Below are positions 47,930-58,025 of a DNA stretch of 64,000 nt, piece by piece. The notes below the pieces were generated by a model. The model was not told the DNA's origin. It searched no databases and was given only the letters and a program-made list of their open reading frames with translations. The number at the start of each line of letters is the position of its first letter. Position 1 is the first letter of the stretch. This DNA comes from Hymenopus coronatus (taxonomy: Eukaryota; Arthropoda; Insecta; Mantodea; Hymenopodidae): positions 86,496,827 through 86,560,826 of the forward strand of contig CM060892.1 of assembly GCA_030762935.1 (NCBI GenBank). Reading direction: 5' to 3'. Both the position numbers and the translations under genes were made by a program.

Positions 47930-48100
47930 CTGCCTCTGAAGTCTAGTAGTCAGCTTCTTTACCCAAAGGTCCCAGGTTTGATTTATAGCTGGGATGGGGA
48001 AATTGTTCTTTAACAAAAATCATTTTTTTAATCCCTATATAATCTAGAAATATGAATGAGAGGGTGAATGTACAAGACTGAAAAAACCAATGCTAAGAAA
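47930..48100 (+). repeat. Decayed tRNA-derived SINE, family 4
   Basis: GACTGCCTCTGAAGTCTAG (A-box region) and CCCAGGTTTGATTTATAGCT (B-box region) align with the head of the SINE at 14878. Confidence 0.55.
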
Positions 48101-48502
48101 CCCAGTTCAGAAAGCAAATTGTTTCAAAGTCCCTGATATTACTATAGAAAATAGTATAAATGAAACAAGAAAAAAAATCTATAATTCTAAGAGACTGATG
48201 TGATAACAGTTAAGAGTTAGCAACTCTGGTTCTCGGACCATGATTGGAGGTGGATTCATCAGCTTGATATATTTAGTAGGAAATTATTTGCCTACTTAGT
48301 CTGTGGCCTAATCATGGCAATTATTTTAAAGCATCAATTCATTATTTTTATGGTGTGTTCACAGCTGGAGAACTAAATAAATTTAGAATTTCCAAATTTT
48401 TAGCAAATACAAACTATAAATAATAATAATAATTACCACATAAAATGAGAGTGCTTGAATAGAATACTAGTAAGATGTCAAAATATATACAGAATTTAGG
48501 TG
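48101..48502. other. Unassigned sequence
   Basis: AT-rich with no recognised feature before the tRNA terminator. Confidence 0.4.
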
Positions 48503-48511
48503 AAAAAAAAA
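48503..48511 (-). terminator. Pol III terminator (T9) of tRNA-Glu
   Basis: Nine consecutive T on the minus strand begin five bases after the 3' end of the tRNA. Confidence 0.8.
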
Positions 48512-48515
48512 GGTA

Positions 48516-48587
48516 TTCCCATGCCGGGAATCGAACCCGGGCCTCCTGGGTGAAAGCCAGGTATCCTAGCCACTAGACCACATGGGA
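48516..48587 (-). tRNA. tRNA-Glu (anticodon TTC)
   Basis: On the minus strand a complete 72-nt cloverleaf can be drawn. The acceptor stem pairs TCCCATG with CATGGGA and is followed by discriminator A. The anticodon stem pairs CCTGG with CCAGG around the loop CTTTCAC (anticodon TTC). The T stem pairs CCGGG with CCCGG around TTCGATT. The A box TGGTCTAGTGG and B box GGTTCGATTCC are canonical. A run of nine T on the minus strand just downstream (48503-48511) is a good pol III terminator. All stems are perfect, so it looks functional rather than a SINE head. Confidence 0.95.
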
Positions 48588-49504
48588 CTCTTGGTGTTAG
48601 CCGCATAACTTTTAGTACACTTTCTTATCTTCATTTGTGCTCCACTAATTTTGTGGATTATTATTTTGAAAAACACGTATTTTAGTTTGAAATGAATGGC
48701 CGTTCCTAATTGTAACTACACTACTACTAAATCAGGGAGTTAATTGTCTGCCTTTTAACCCCAAAGGACTTTTCAAATCACAATACCTTTTATAATTGCT
48801 TTATATTTTCAACTATTGAGTACCAAAGTATGCTAACACCAACGCATTATTTTTTATTTCTCATGAAATTACAAATGTCATTTCTTTTGCTACTAGAACT
48901 TTAATTTGAATATCCATTATTTCATTATGTAATTTCTTTTGACACTAGAAATTTAATTTGAATATCCATTATTTCATCATGGACATAAATTATGACCTAC
49001 GGAAATACCACTGAGCAGTGGGAAATAAATTATGTAGATGCAACAAAATGTTTATTCTTAACTGCTCCAAATCATAATGCTGTGTTTGAAAACCTTTTTA
49101 GACTGCTACTAAAAATAATGTTATAATAAGTACTAAAAATATCCCACAGATTCAAAAATAAGTTTGTTTATAAAATATATTAAATATTAACAGTTGCTAT
49201 TTTTTAAAAACTAATATGGCTGTAGTTTGCTATATTTCTTGGCGCTACTCTTGTTAAGTAATTAATTCCTGACATTTCTAATATTAAACATCTAAGAGTT
49301 CTGGAGTCAAAGTAACTATAACGCATACACGTATAATAAATGATTCACAAAAAATTGAAAATTACCATCAATCTTTGCATTACCAATCGGAATAATATTC
49401 GCCTAATTTTACATTTTGGAAAAATTACAATTATTGCTCCTTATCATTGCTTGTTTTTACAATCTGTTATGATTTTGGAGGGTTTAATATGTGGTTATTC
49501 GCTA
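48588..49504. other. Unassigned sequence upstream of tRNA-Glu
   Basis: A roughly 50-bp direct duplication occurs at 48893-48976 (AATTTGAATATCCATTATTTCAT twice). No gene. Confidence 0.5.
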
Positions 49505-49740
49505 CTCTTACTTTCTGTACTCAGTACATTACAGGAGAACGTTATGCATTTCATCCAAAAATTCGCGAGAATAAGCATTTTTAGAAAAAAGTACTGTGTG
49601 TGTGTGCAACAAAACTCAAAAACGAAAAATCAAGTAAATGTCAAACTTGATAATTAAGTTCATCGTCCTCCAAGGATGCGACATTAAGTTTTTCATGAAA
49701 ATACCCCATTTACATGAAAAATGTTCGCAAGTTTTGATAG
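49505..49740 (-). repeat. R870 fragment, minus
   Basis: Inverted 3' end (TACTTTCTGTACTCAGTACA, CATTTCATCCAAAAATTCG) through CTCCAAGGATGCGACATTAA. Confidence 0.75.
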
Positions 49741-49789
49741 ATATTTATGCAACAACTAAAATTTATACCTTGGATTTTCTGGGATCGGA

Positions 49790-50090
49790 TATCTCGGAAT
49801 TCCAATGCCATACCAAAGAGTATATGAAATAAATTGTGTGTTTTAAAGAGGTCTAAATCTTTTGTGTGATAATTCTCTACTTTTCGTTTTTGAGTTATGG
49901 TGTTCATGCACACATGCACATATTTACACATACAAAGATACACACTTACGGAGTGTTTCCTAAACATGTGTCTTTTTTTACATTCAAGGAATCTAAAAAT
50001 AAATATTTCATGTGAAATCTCGGTGTCTTTTTTAGTAGAATACAACATCTTATTTAGTTACTATTTTATGTGCGTGGTAGACAAAGAAAA
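49790..50090 (+). repeat. R870 3'-half fragment, plus
   Basis: AAATTGTGTGTTTTAAAGAG..TCGTTTTTGAGTTATGGTGT, CATGTGAAATCTCGGTGTC and a degenerate 3' end near 50085. It faces the minus fragment to its left. Confidence 0.75.
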
Positions 50091-50529
50091 AGGAAAGTTG
50101 GCCGCCAACTGTGTGGGAGATACCTTTATGTATTTTCTGAGACCCTGTTACACGTGGGAACGCGAAGGTGGATGCGAACCCACCCGCCTCATCTGAGCTG
50201 GGGTAGCTCGCCCCACCCCTTGTACACTTCAGCGTCCCCCACCATTTTGAGACGAAAACAATGGCGTTTTCATGTCCTTGTGTTTGTTGCTAACATTAAA
50301 ACATAATAATTCTCACAAGTTTCAAATTATTACCAGCACACAGAGACATACCAAAACAGTAGAAAGTAGAACAAACAGGCAAGAGCGTTCTTAATCTAGC
50401 GATAACAATTTGAGATTTTTATGTTAATTTCAACTAAAAATATACAATTTTATTTTGACTTATTTGATACACTAAAAATACTGCGGAAGAAGAGTTTATG
50501 TAAATCACAGCTTTTACAAAATGTAAGCC
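50091..50529. other. GC-richer patch and unassigned sequence
   Basis: 50100-50270 is unusually GC-rich for this region and contains, on the minus strand, a B-box-like GGGTTCGCATCC. It may be an old tRNA-derived SINE fragment. No gene. Confidence 0.4.
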
Positions 50530-51190
50530 ACATTCTTTTTACTTTCTCTGCTGCAATATACTTTCTAGTAAGCATATTCCCTCCCACATATTCGACATCG
50601 AAATTTAATTGGAAATACACGTTTTCAGTTTCTTTTTTTTTGGGGGGGGGCGGGGTATTAGAAAATGTTCGCATCTGTGAACGCGCTAGAGTATGTGTGT
50701 GTCTCTGAATAGCACCGATCAAGGAAAGAATAATAATAATAAAAAAAACTCGTATTTAAGTTCAGCAACGTCCAAGGATGCCACATAAATATTTTCAAGT
50801 AAATCCCTCCACCTCAAACCACTCTTTGAATAAAAAAAATCGTTATTTTTACTATCTCAAAAGAGGCTATCACGATTATAATTAAAATTCCATATATGTA
50901 AGATATTATACATAAAATAACACATGATATTATATACATAATATACATAAAATTCGGAATTCATGTTGTGTAAATTGTAAAGCATAGACAGAAACTTACC
51001 ACACAAAAAACACAAATCTCCTTATACACACAATTTATATCATTTTTTTTTTTTCGTGGTATTAATAATTTCTAAGATATTCTTAGTTACTGGTTGGAAT
51101 TTTCAAAAGCTACTTTGAAAGCTGGCGTTTGTTTTTTCAACAGGTATTTCCAAACTACGTTTTCATCATGTTTTTGAGCTGCAGAGCGGT
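50530..51190 (-). repeat. R870 copy (decayed)
   Basis: It begins TTACTTTCTCTGCTGCAATA. It contains AACGTCCAAGGATGCCACAT and the AAAATCGTTATTTTT block; its 5' part is degraded. Confidence 0.75.
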
Positions 51191-51419
51191 TAGATACAGA
51201 AGTTAAATATTATACACAGACAGATACAGATACAGTCATAGATGCGCAAAACTGTTTCAAATACAAATAATCTTTTTTGGGGGATGATTCAAGTGAAGTG
51301 TACGTGTATAAATAATTTCTTTGTCTCCTGTTTGTCTAAATCATTTTCTAAATCCGGTTCAATCGTCGCAATCCAGAGACTACCAATATTTATAAACATC
51401 GAAATTCGAAACTGTTATG
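51191..51419. other. Unassigned sequence
   Basis: Nothing recognised. Confidence 0.4.
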
Positions 51420-51834
51420 TTGTGTTGTGGAGCTGATGCAACAGCTGCGGCATCATCGATCTCCCTTCCACGTGCTGGTTCTTCCCCTCCCCTTGTCTGC
51501 GCCTGTGGACCGGCTCACTAGCGCGGTCCAGATGGGATGCTGCGGCAACAGCTACCTCCTACAACGTTCTGTAATCCTAGCACTATCCAATTGGCTAAGG
51601 TTCCTCTCGATGCTCTGCTTCCATCGACAGCTGCCATCAAACAGGCCCGATCGGATATCGATGTTTTCGACTGATCGGTTCTGTCCCAGGCGAGAGAGTT
51701 GGTCCATTCCACTCCCCTTGCCCTGCGGTCCACATTGGGGTGCGTATAAAAGAGCAAAAGGGAAATAAAAATGTGGGCAGAGGAGGGAAAGAAATTCTGT
51801 TCACTGTTTCAGAGCTTCCTTCTTCTATCGACAG
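51420..51834 (+). promoter_or_regulatory. Candidate promoter and non-coding first exon
   Basis: CpG- and GC-rich compared with the window. CCAATTGG lies at 51587-51594 and TATAAAAG at 51745-51752. A donor-like CAG|GTGTAA occurs at 51835, so an exon of roughly 60 bp from about 51775 is possible. No matching downstream exon was found in the window. An open frame across 51427-51768 has no recognised domain. Could instead be an old GC-rich repeat. Confidence 0.35.
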
Positions 51835-52159
51835 GTGTAATTCAATCGCAATATATCGATTGTAAGAGGTTTAAGAACTCTGAGGATTAGCATTTTTATG
51901 CATCAATAACCAAAATGAGCACCTAAAGGGTTTAAGTTTCAGAAAGTAGATACAGAAAGCATCAATGAACTCAAACCATTTGGGTTAATTGACGAATCCT
52001 TAAAATCAGTGTTCAGAACTCGTAAGATTCAATCCTATCATAAGGAGGAAAAAGAATCGATCGAAATGCTGGAAGAAGCAACAAAGATAAGATATATAAC
52101 GATGATATTTACAATTAGTAGCAATCACGTAGGAAAGTGGGCATTTTTTTCTATTGTAC
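51835..52159. other. Unassigned sequence
   Basis: Between the two promoter-like segments; nothing recognised. Confidence 0.4.
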
Positions 52160-52257
52160 CTGTAGGTTACTCTTAGATCAATAATTTCCAATACGCGGTA
52201 GAAAGCGACTGAATTATCGGAGAAGTAATGCGAGCAGCAGAGAGGACTGACCGCCAT
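52160..52257 (-). CDS. Speculative first coding exon, minus strand
   Basis: On the minus strand AAACATGGCGGTC gives a good start context at 52257. The open frame opens M-A-V-S-P-L and reaches CTACAG|GTACAA (donor-like) after 98 bases. The surroundings are CpG-containing. No homology is recognised and no partner exon was found to the left, so this is a weak call. Confidence 0.18.
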
Positions 52258-52492
52258 GTTTATCGCTGACCGCGGCATTATTCAAGTTACATAATAAGCA
52301 CTTGTAACTTGCCTTGTGTCATCTGGAGAATGATGTAAGATGTGTAGAGCGCTCGAAATGGGGAAGATGCCTCCTCCCCATTTTAGTTTCGGTTGGTTTT
52401 AATTACATTTTAAAGAGTATTTCGAATTTCGGGGTTTCTCCAATGCCAGGATACCAGAAACATAAAGGAGGTAGCAACTTGCTGTGAAGCAT
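52258..52492. other. CpG-containing unassigned sequence
   Basis: Moderately GC-rich around 52340-52385; possible upstream region of the minus-strand candidate exon. Confidence 0.3.
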
Positions 52493-52506
52493 TGCCCCCT
52501 AGTGCG
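52493..52506. promoter_or_regulatory. CTCF-like motif
   Basis: TGCCCCCTAGTGCG is close to the CTCF core GCCCCCTAGTGG. Motif only; there is no binding evidence. Confidence 0.3.
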
Positions 52507-52854
52507 CTCTTGCGGCAACATGGTGAAACAACTCTTAATGGCGCAGTGCAATTGAACAGCCGTCACTGTAACCAGTGGCAGCGATTGGAAATTAAAGCAG
52601 ATAGGGGGGGGGGGGAGACAACAACATTTATTTCAAATTGTATTTTAATGTTCATACGTTCCAAGTACTCTAGTGGCCAACGAGGAGGTTCGGTTTCGAT
52701 TTCCGGCATGGTAATGGATATTTTGTTTCTTAAATGTTGGATGTGCATATGTTTCAACATGAAATACTATATTCAAGTGTTTGAAATTTCACATAGCATG
52801 TAAAGTCATTCACATAGTGACCCGCTCTTAAATTATTTGTAAGAGTAGGTTGTA
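52507..52854. other. Unassigned, possible SINE scrap
   Basis: A G11-type run at 52606-52616; AGTGGCCAACGAGG and GGTTTCGATTTCC at 52672-52705 look like degenerate A and B boxes. No gene. Confidence 0.35.
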
Positions 52855-53767
52855 CAAGGACAGAAAAGTCACGTGAATCCAGCCCATCACATTTTTACTT
52901 TCTCACAGTACAATGTACATAGGAGGAATAAACTGTATTGCATTCCACCCAAAAAATTCAATACCGATATTTCATCGGAATTACGTATATTTTGAAGAGC
53001 AATCCCTAAATTAAATAAGAATTTTAGAAAACTTCTCCTATGTGTGTTTGTGAGCAGTACCTATAACTCAAACACGAAAAGTCAGTTAAATACCAAACTT
53101 TGTATTTGAGTTCCTTATCTTCCAAAGATGCGACAAACAGATTTTCATGAAAATTTTCCACCCTAAACTAAGCTTTACAAGAAAGATTTTTTTTCAGAAT
53201 TTTTGATTCCCTCAAAAATAACTAACGATTTCTTATTAAATATCGTATTATTTTAAATATATTTTCATTGGAAATAAAATGTATATTTTGAATTTTTTAA
53301 AAACAGCCTGTGAACCCTTCTTCATCTGGATGACTTTTATGTAACAGATACCTAGACTGTAACAGATAAACAAAAGCTACACAAAAATGTAAATCTCGTC
53401 AAAACACACAATTTGTGTCTGTTAAAGTTAACCATTTTCGAGATATTTCTTGACTTTGTTTTTTAAATTTTCCAATTCTTATACTTCCTCAAATAGCTGA
53501 AAGATTTTTGGGTAAAGTACTATATGTCTATGATATTTGTTATGACAAATGAAATGCATATCTTGAATTATCTGGGAATAGTCTCTTCATTCTGGATGAT
53601 TTTTGCAAAACTCATAAACTGTAAGAGATAAGGCAAAATCCTACTGCTCAACAAATGTTGATGCTATGAAAACACGCAATTTATATTCTATACATTTTGT
53701 GAAATAACCACTTCCGAGACATTCTTTGGTTATATTATGCAATATTCTTCTCATGTGGAAGAAAATA
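52855..53767 (-). repeat. R870 copy
   Basis: A reversed 5'-end scrap (GTCACGTGAATCCAGCCCAT) abuts the inverted 3' end (TTACTTTCTCACAGTACAAT). The copy runs to about 53767, where a SINE follows. The left join shows a head-to-tail junction. Confidence 0.85.
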
Positions 53768-54205
53768 GACCGCTTAGTTTTGCTCAGAGGCCTCTTTACC
53801 AGGATTGAGGTTCTTTTATGTGCCTAAATCTACGAGGTGGCGCCGTGGGTGAGTGGTTTGACCGCTTCATCACCTTTCCAATCCTCAATTTCGCTAACAT
53901 TTCATATCATCCACTTCATGTTCACCCCTGGATACGGGCCAACCTCTCCATTCTGTGATTTTATGCCGTAGGCTCCCCGTCAGGCTTCTGACCCTTAGGC
54001 ATCGGTTTATAAGTCCTACAGTCCAACAATTACGGGAGGGTAAGACGATTACTAAACGAAACGAAAATCTACGACACTGGACCAACGGCTTTACTTCCCT
54101 TCCGAAGGAAGACATGCTAAGGATCCGTCATCCTCCGCCGTGATTGAACCCGCGACCTTGGGTATATGAAGCTAGCGTGGTAATCACTCCACCACGGAGG
54201 GCGCT
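53768..54205 (-). repeat. tRNA-derived SINE, family 1, interrupted by another SINE
   Basis: Outer parts 53768-53835 and 54065-54205 match the copies at 5192 and 40745. The minus-strand tRNA-like head is at the right end (complement of TGATTGAACCCGCGACCTTG ... CCACCACGGAGG). Split by a family 2 insertion. Confidence 0.88.
53836..54064 (+). repeat. tRNA-derived SINE, family 2, nested
   Basis: It begins GGTGGCGCCGTGGGTGAGTG like the copy at 809. It is flanked by the 10-bp duplication AAATCTACGA at 53826-53835 and 54065-54074. Empty sites are visible in the sibling family 1 copies. Confidence 0.9.
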
Positions 54206-54589
54206 GCTTAACTCAGATAAATGTCAGGCAGGTGATCTTAAAGCTGAAAAGATTCCAGATCCCTGGTGAATATTTTCCCATCACCAAGAAAACATTTTGT
54301 CCATAGCATAACAAATACATTACTGGCGGTAAATGCAGAATGATAGCGTCTGTTACATGCAGAGTAAAATAACCATATAAAATAGCATTATGAGCGGGTA
54401 TGTTGTATCTGCTGATGCGTAGACAAGCCATTGAACACGTTAAGAAGCCAGGCAGTTTCCCAAATGGCCATGACCATGGTTATGACGATGCTAAACCTTA
54501 TTATATCATAAATCTGGAAGGATTTAATGTTTATGTAAGCAAGTGTTGTAGCGTGGTATATAGACTAGGTTATGCAATTCCAAATCAAA
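54206..54589. other. Unassigned sequence
   Basis: Nothing recognised. Confidence 0.4.
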
Positions 54590-55462
54590 TGTTTAAAAAT
54601 TTAATGTGTTCCATTCACAAGAATTTCTCTACATCTCTGCAACAAATTATAATGATTATTAAAAAGCTTATTATTTTATTTACTTCAAGCTAATCGAGAA
54701 AAAAATTAGCAGAAATGGTGTAATTACTTGTTTCCTTGTAAGTAGAAGGCAAATAAGGGAATACATTAGGCTAAAGCGATAGTCAAGTCTTTTAAAAGTT
54801 GGTTACTATGTGATTGAAGTTCCTTTGTTTGTATGGCCAGGAGTTGACAGATTCTCGTATGAGAAAAGTGTATTTTAAAACTAAAACCAATAACAAGGAA
54901 TATCTAAAAAAAAAAAAAAAAAAAATGTAAACTCTACGAAAAAAATGTACATGACATAAATTGTGTGTTTCAACGAGATCTACATACTATGTGGAGTAAG
55001 TTTTTGTCTATCTCTTACAGTTTGCTAGTTATGCAAAATCCAGCAAAATTCGTCCAGAATAAAAAAGTCTTTAGGGCCTCTAAAGAAAATTCAGGATATA
55101 CATTATATTTGCCGTGTAAATATCTTTAATGTAGGGTATTTTAATCAAAATCGTAGGAGCCACTTTTGAGAGAAACAAAATTTTCGAAAATTTTTCCATG
55201 TAAAGGGTAATTTGACGTGGGAGATTTTCCTCAAAATATTCGTGCCGCATCCTTGGAAGATACAAACCTATTTACTAAGTTTGTTATTTTACCGACTTCT
55301 CGTTTTTGAGTTATCGGGTTCACAGACATACACGGATCTTTTTCTAAAAATGTCTATTTCCTTAAATGTCTATTTCCGGTAAAATCTCAGTATCGAATTT
55401 TTGGGTGAATTGCAATACCTTCTCTATACACTATATACACAGTATCTACGTGTAGAGAAAGT
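54590..55462 (+). repeat. R870 copy, near complete
   Basis: 5' AATGTGTTCCATTCACAAG, 3' TACGTGTAGAGAAAGT (ends about 55456). Includes an A20 run (54906-54925). It joins the next copy head-to-tail. Confidence 0.92.
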
Positions 55463-56186
55463 AAAAAATATGAAGTTTTCCATTCATGACTTTCTCTATT
55501 TCAAAAACAAATCTTTCTTACAAAGATCATTCTTTTATCTGCATCATGCTAATCAGGATAAACATTACCAGAATTGTTCTTATTACTTTCTTCTTTGAAA
55601 GTAGAAGGGTAATAAGGGAATTGCATAGGTTAAAGCGATAGTCAAATATTTTAAAAGCCGGTCACTAGTGAAACAATTGCAATTCGGTTATCTTTGCTTT
55701 CTAGCAGAAACAAAAGCGAGACGAAAGAACGTTGACCTTCCGTTTGATAAAGGTTTAAGTACCTTAAAACTGAAATCAAAAAAAGGTATATGACATAAAT
55801 TATGTTTTAACGAGATCTACATTTTTTTTGCAGTAAGTTTTTTGTCTATGTCTTGTGATTTTCCAGTTACACAGTTGTACAAAAGTCATCACGGCTATTC
55901 ACAGAAAATTCAAGACATACATTTTGTTTGTCACAAAAATATCTTAAACATTTTAATCAAAATCATTAGAGCTATTTTTGAGAACATCAACATTTACGAA
56001 GAATGTTCCATGTAAAGGGCAGTAGGAGGTTGATTTTCTTGAAAATATTCGTGTCGCATCCTTGGAAGATCCTAAACTTAAATACCAAGTTCTTTCTTGT
56101 TTTCGTGTTCTCTTTTTTGACTTCCCGTTTTTGAGTTATGCTGTACACAGACACGCGCACACAGTCATTTTTCTAAAAATTCCTTT
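55463..56186 (+). repeat. R870 copy, truncated at 3' end
   Basis: It starts GTTTTCCATTCATGACTTTC only about 20 bases after the previous copy ends. It runs to the CAGACACGCGCACACAG block and stops before the terminal hairpin. Confidence 0.9.
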
Positions 56187-56335
56187 CTCTAGCCATATAC
56201 ACAATGTACACAGTGATAAAGAAGATATTGTATTCCACTAAAAATTTAATACCAAGATTTCACCGTAAATACGTGTTTTGAGGCCCCCCTGAATAAAAAC
56301 ATTGTTTTTAGAAATATGTCCATGTGTATGTGTGC
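56187..56335 (-). repeat. R870 3'-end fragment, minus
   Basis: CTTTCTCTAGCCATATACAC...GATATTGTATTCCAC and GATTTCACCGTAAATACG in reverse orientation between two plus copies. Confidence 0.85.
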
Positions 56336-57133
56336 CTTATGACTTACTTCCTTATACGTAGGAGGGAACTAAGGGAATATACTAGGCTAAAGCGATAGCC
56401 AAATGCTTTAAAAGATGTTGCTATGCAATTGCTATTGAAATTGAGTTCTCTTTAATGGCTAGAAGTAAAACAAAAGAAAAACGAATGACTTCTGTTTAAG
56501 AAAAGTATACGTATTTTAAAATTGAAACCAATAACAAGGAATATCTCGGAAACGGTTATCTCCATATATATACCTATATATCGGACATAAATTGTGTGTT
56601 TTTCTGAGATATACATTTTTTATGTAGCAAGCTTTTGTCTATCTCTTACGGTTTACCATTTATGCAAAATTCACCTAGAATGTGGAGGACTTCAGAGGTT
56701 ATTCCTAATAATTGAAGATAGACATATTATTTGCCAAGTAAATATCTTTAATACCTATATGGTATTTTAATCAAAATCGTTAGAGACATTTTTGTGAAAA
56801 TCGAAAATTTTCAAAAATCTTCTATGTAATGGTTAGTTTGGGGTGGCGGAACTTTCCTGGACATCTTCGTGTCGCATCCTTCAGAGATATTAAACTTAAT
56901 TACCAAGTTGGTGTTTAACCGAATTTTCGTTTTTGAGCTATGCTGTCCATAGATGGACACACACACACATACACACACACACACACACATTTGGACTTTT
57001 TCTAATAATGTTATTTTTGTACTCTGAGGCCTCAAAACATATGCCCGGTGAAATCTCAACATGAATTTTTGAGTGGAATTTAATACCTTCTCTACCTATT
57101 ATGCACTTAAATAGTACGTATAGAGAAAGTAAA
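56336..57133 (+). repeat. R870 copy lacking its 5' end
   Basis: It starts in the GACTTACTTCCTTATACGTA block and ends GTACGTATAGAGAAAGTAAA at about 57133. An internal CA repeat lies at 56957-56989. Confidence 0.9.
56957..56989. repeat. (CA)n microsatellite inside R870
   Basis: CA tract at the same family position as 31648-31676. Confidence 0.95.
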
Positions 57134-58025
57134 TATACTAAAAGAGTTTTGAAAAAAAAAATCAAATGTGTTACCTCACAAGGCTTTCTCTGGTTACTCT
57201 ACAAACTTCTTACAAAAGATTATTCTTCTTTCTACACCATGCTAATCGAGATAATCATTAGCAGAATATTCTTATTACTTAGTTCCTTATACGTAGAAGG
57301 GAACTAAGAGAATACACTAGGCTAAACAAATAGTCAAATGTTTTAAAAGCTGTCGTTAAGCGATTGTCATTGCAAATCGCTTCTTTGCTTGGGCAGGAGT
57401 AGAAATAAAGAAAGACGGACATTTCTTGTTTGAGAAAAGTATAGATATTCCACAATAAAATTGAAACCAACAACACGAATATCTCGGAAACGGTTCTTCC
57501 CTTCACAACAAAAATGTAAAGGACATAAATTGTATGTTTTAACGAGATCAACATTTTTGTGCAGTAAGTTTTTATCTATATCTTACGGTTGAGCAGTTAA
57601 GCAAACTTCAGCAAAATTCATCCAGAATAAAGAAATATTCAGAGGATATTCCCAGAAAATTCAAGATAAACTTTTTATTTGGGATGCAAATATCTTGTAT
57701 TTTAATCAAAATCACTAGAACTTTCGAAAAATTTTCCATGTAAAGGACAGTTTGTGGGGGGGGGGGAGATTTTCTTGAAAATCTTCATGTCACATCCTTG
57801 GAAGATACTAAGCCTAAATACCAAGTTTGGTATTTTTTTTTTTTTTTCGTTTTGGAGCTATGCTGTCCAGACACACACATACACACACGAGGACCTTTTT
57901 TTAAGAATGTTTTTTTTAGGGGACCCCAAAATATATTTTCGGTGAATCTCGACATCGAATTTTTGGTTGGAATCTCTATCCACTATGTACATTGTACATA
58001 TGGGGATAGAGAAAGTAAAAAAGAG
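57134..58025 (+). repeat. R870 copy, complete
   Basis: 5' CAAATGTGTTACCTCACAAG, 3' GGGATAGAGAAAGTAAAA. Head-to-tail with the previous copy. Contains G11 at 57756-57766 and a CA repeat near 57870-57888. Confidence 0.9.

Noticed and set aside
51427..51768. 113-codon plus open frame across the CpG-rich block
   Set aside because: It overlaps the TATA/CCAAT region and has no recognised domain; GC-rich DNA has fewer stops by chance.
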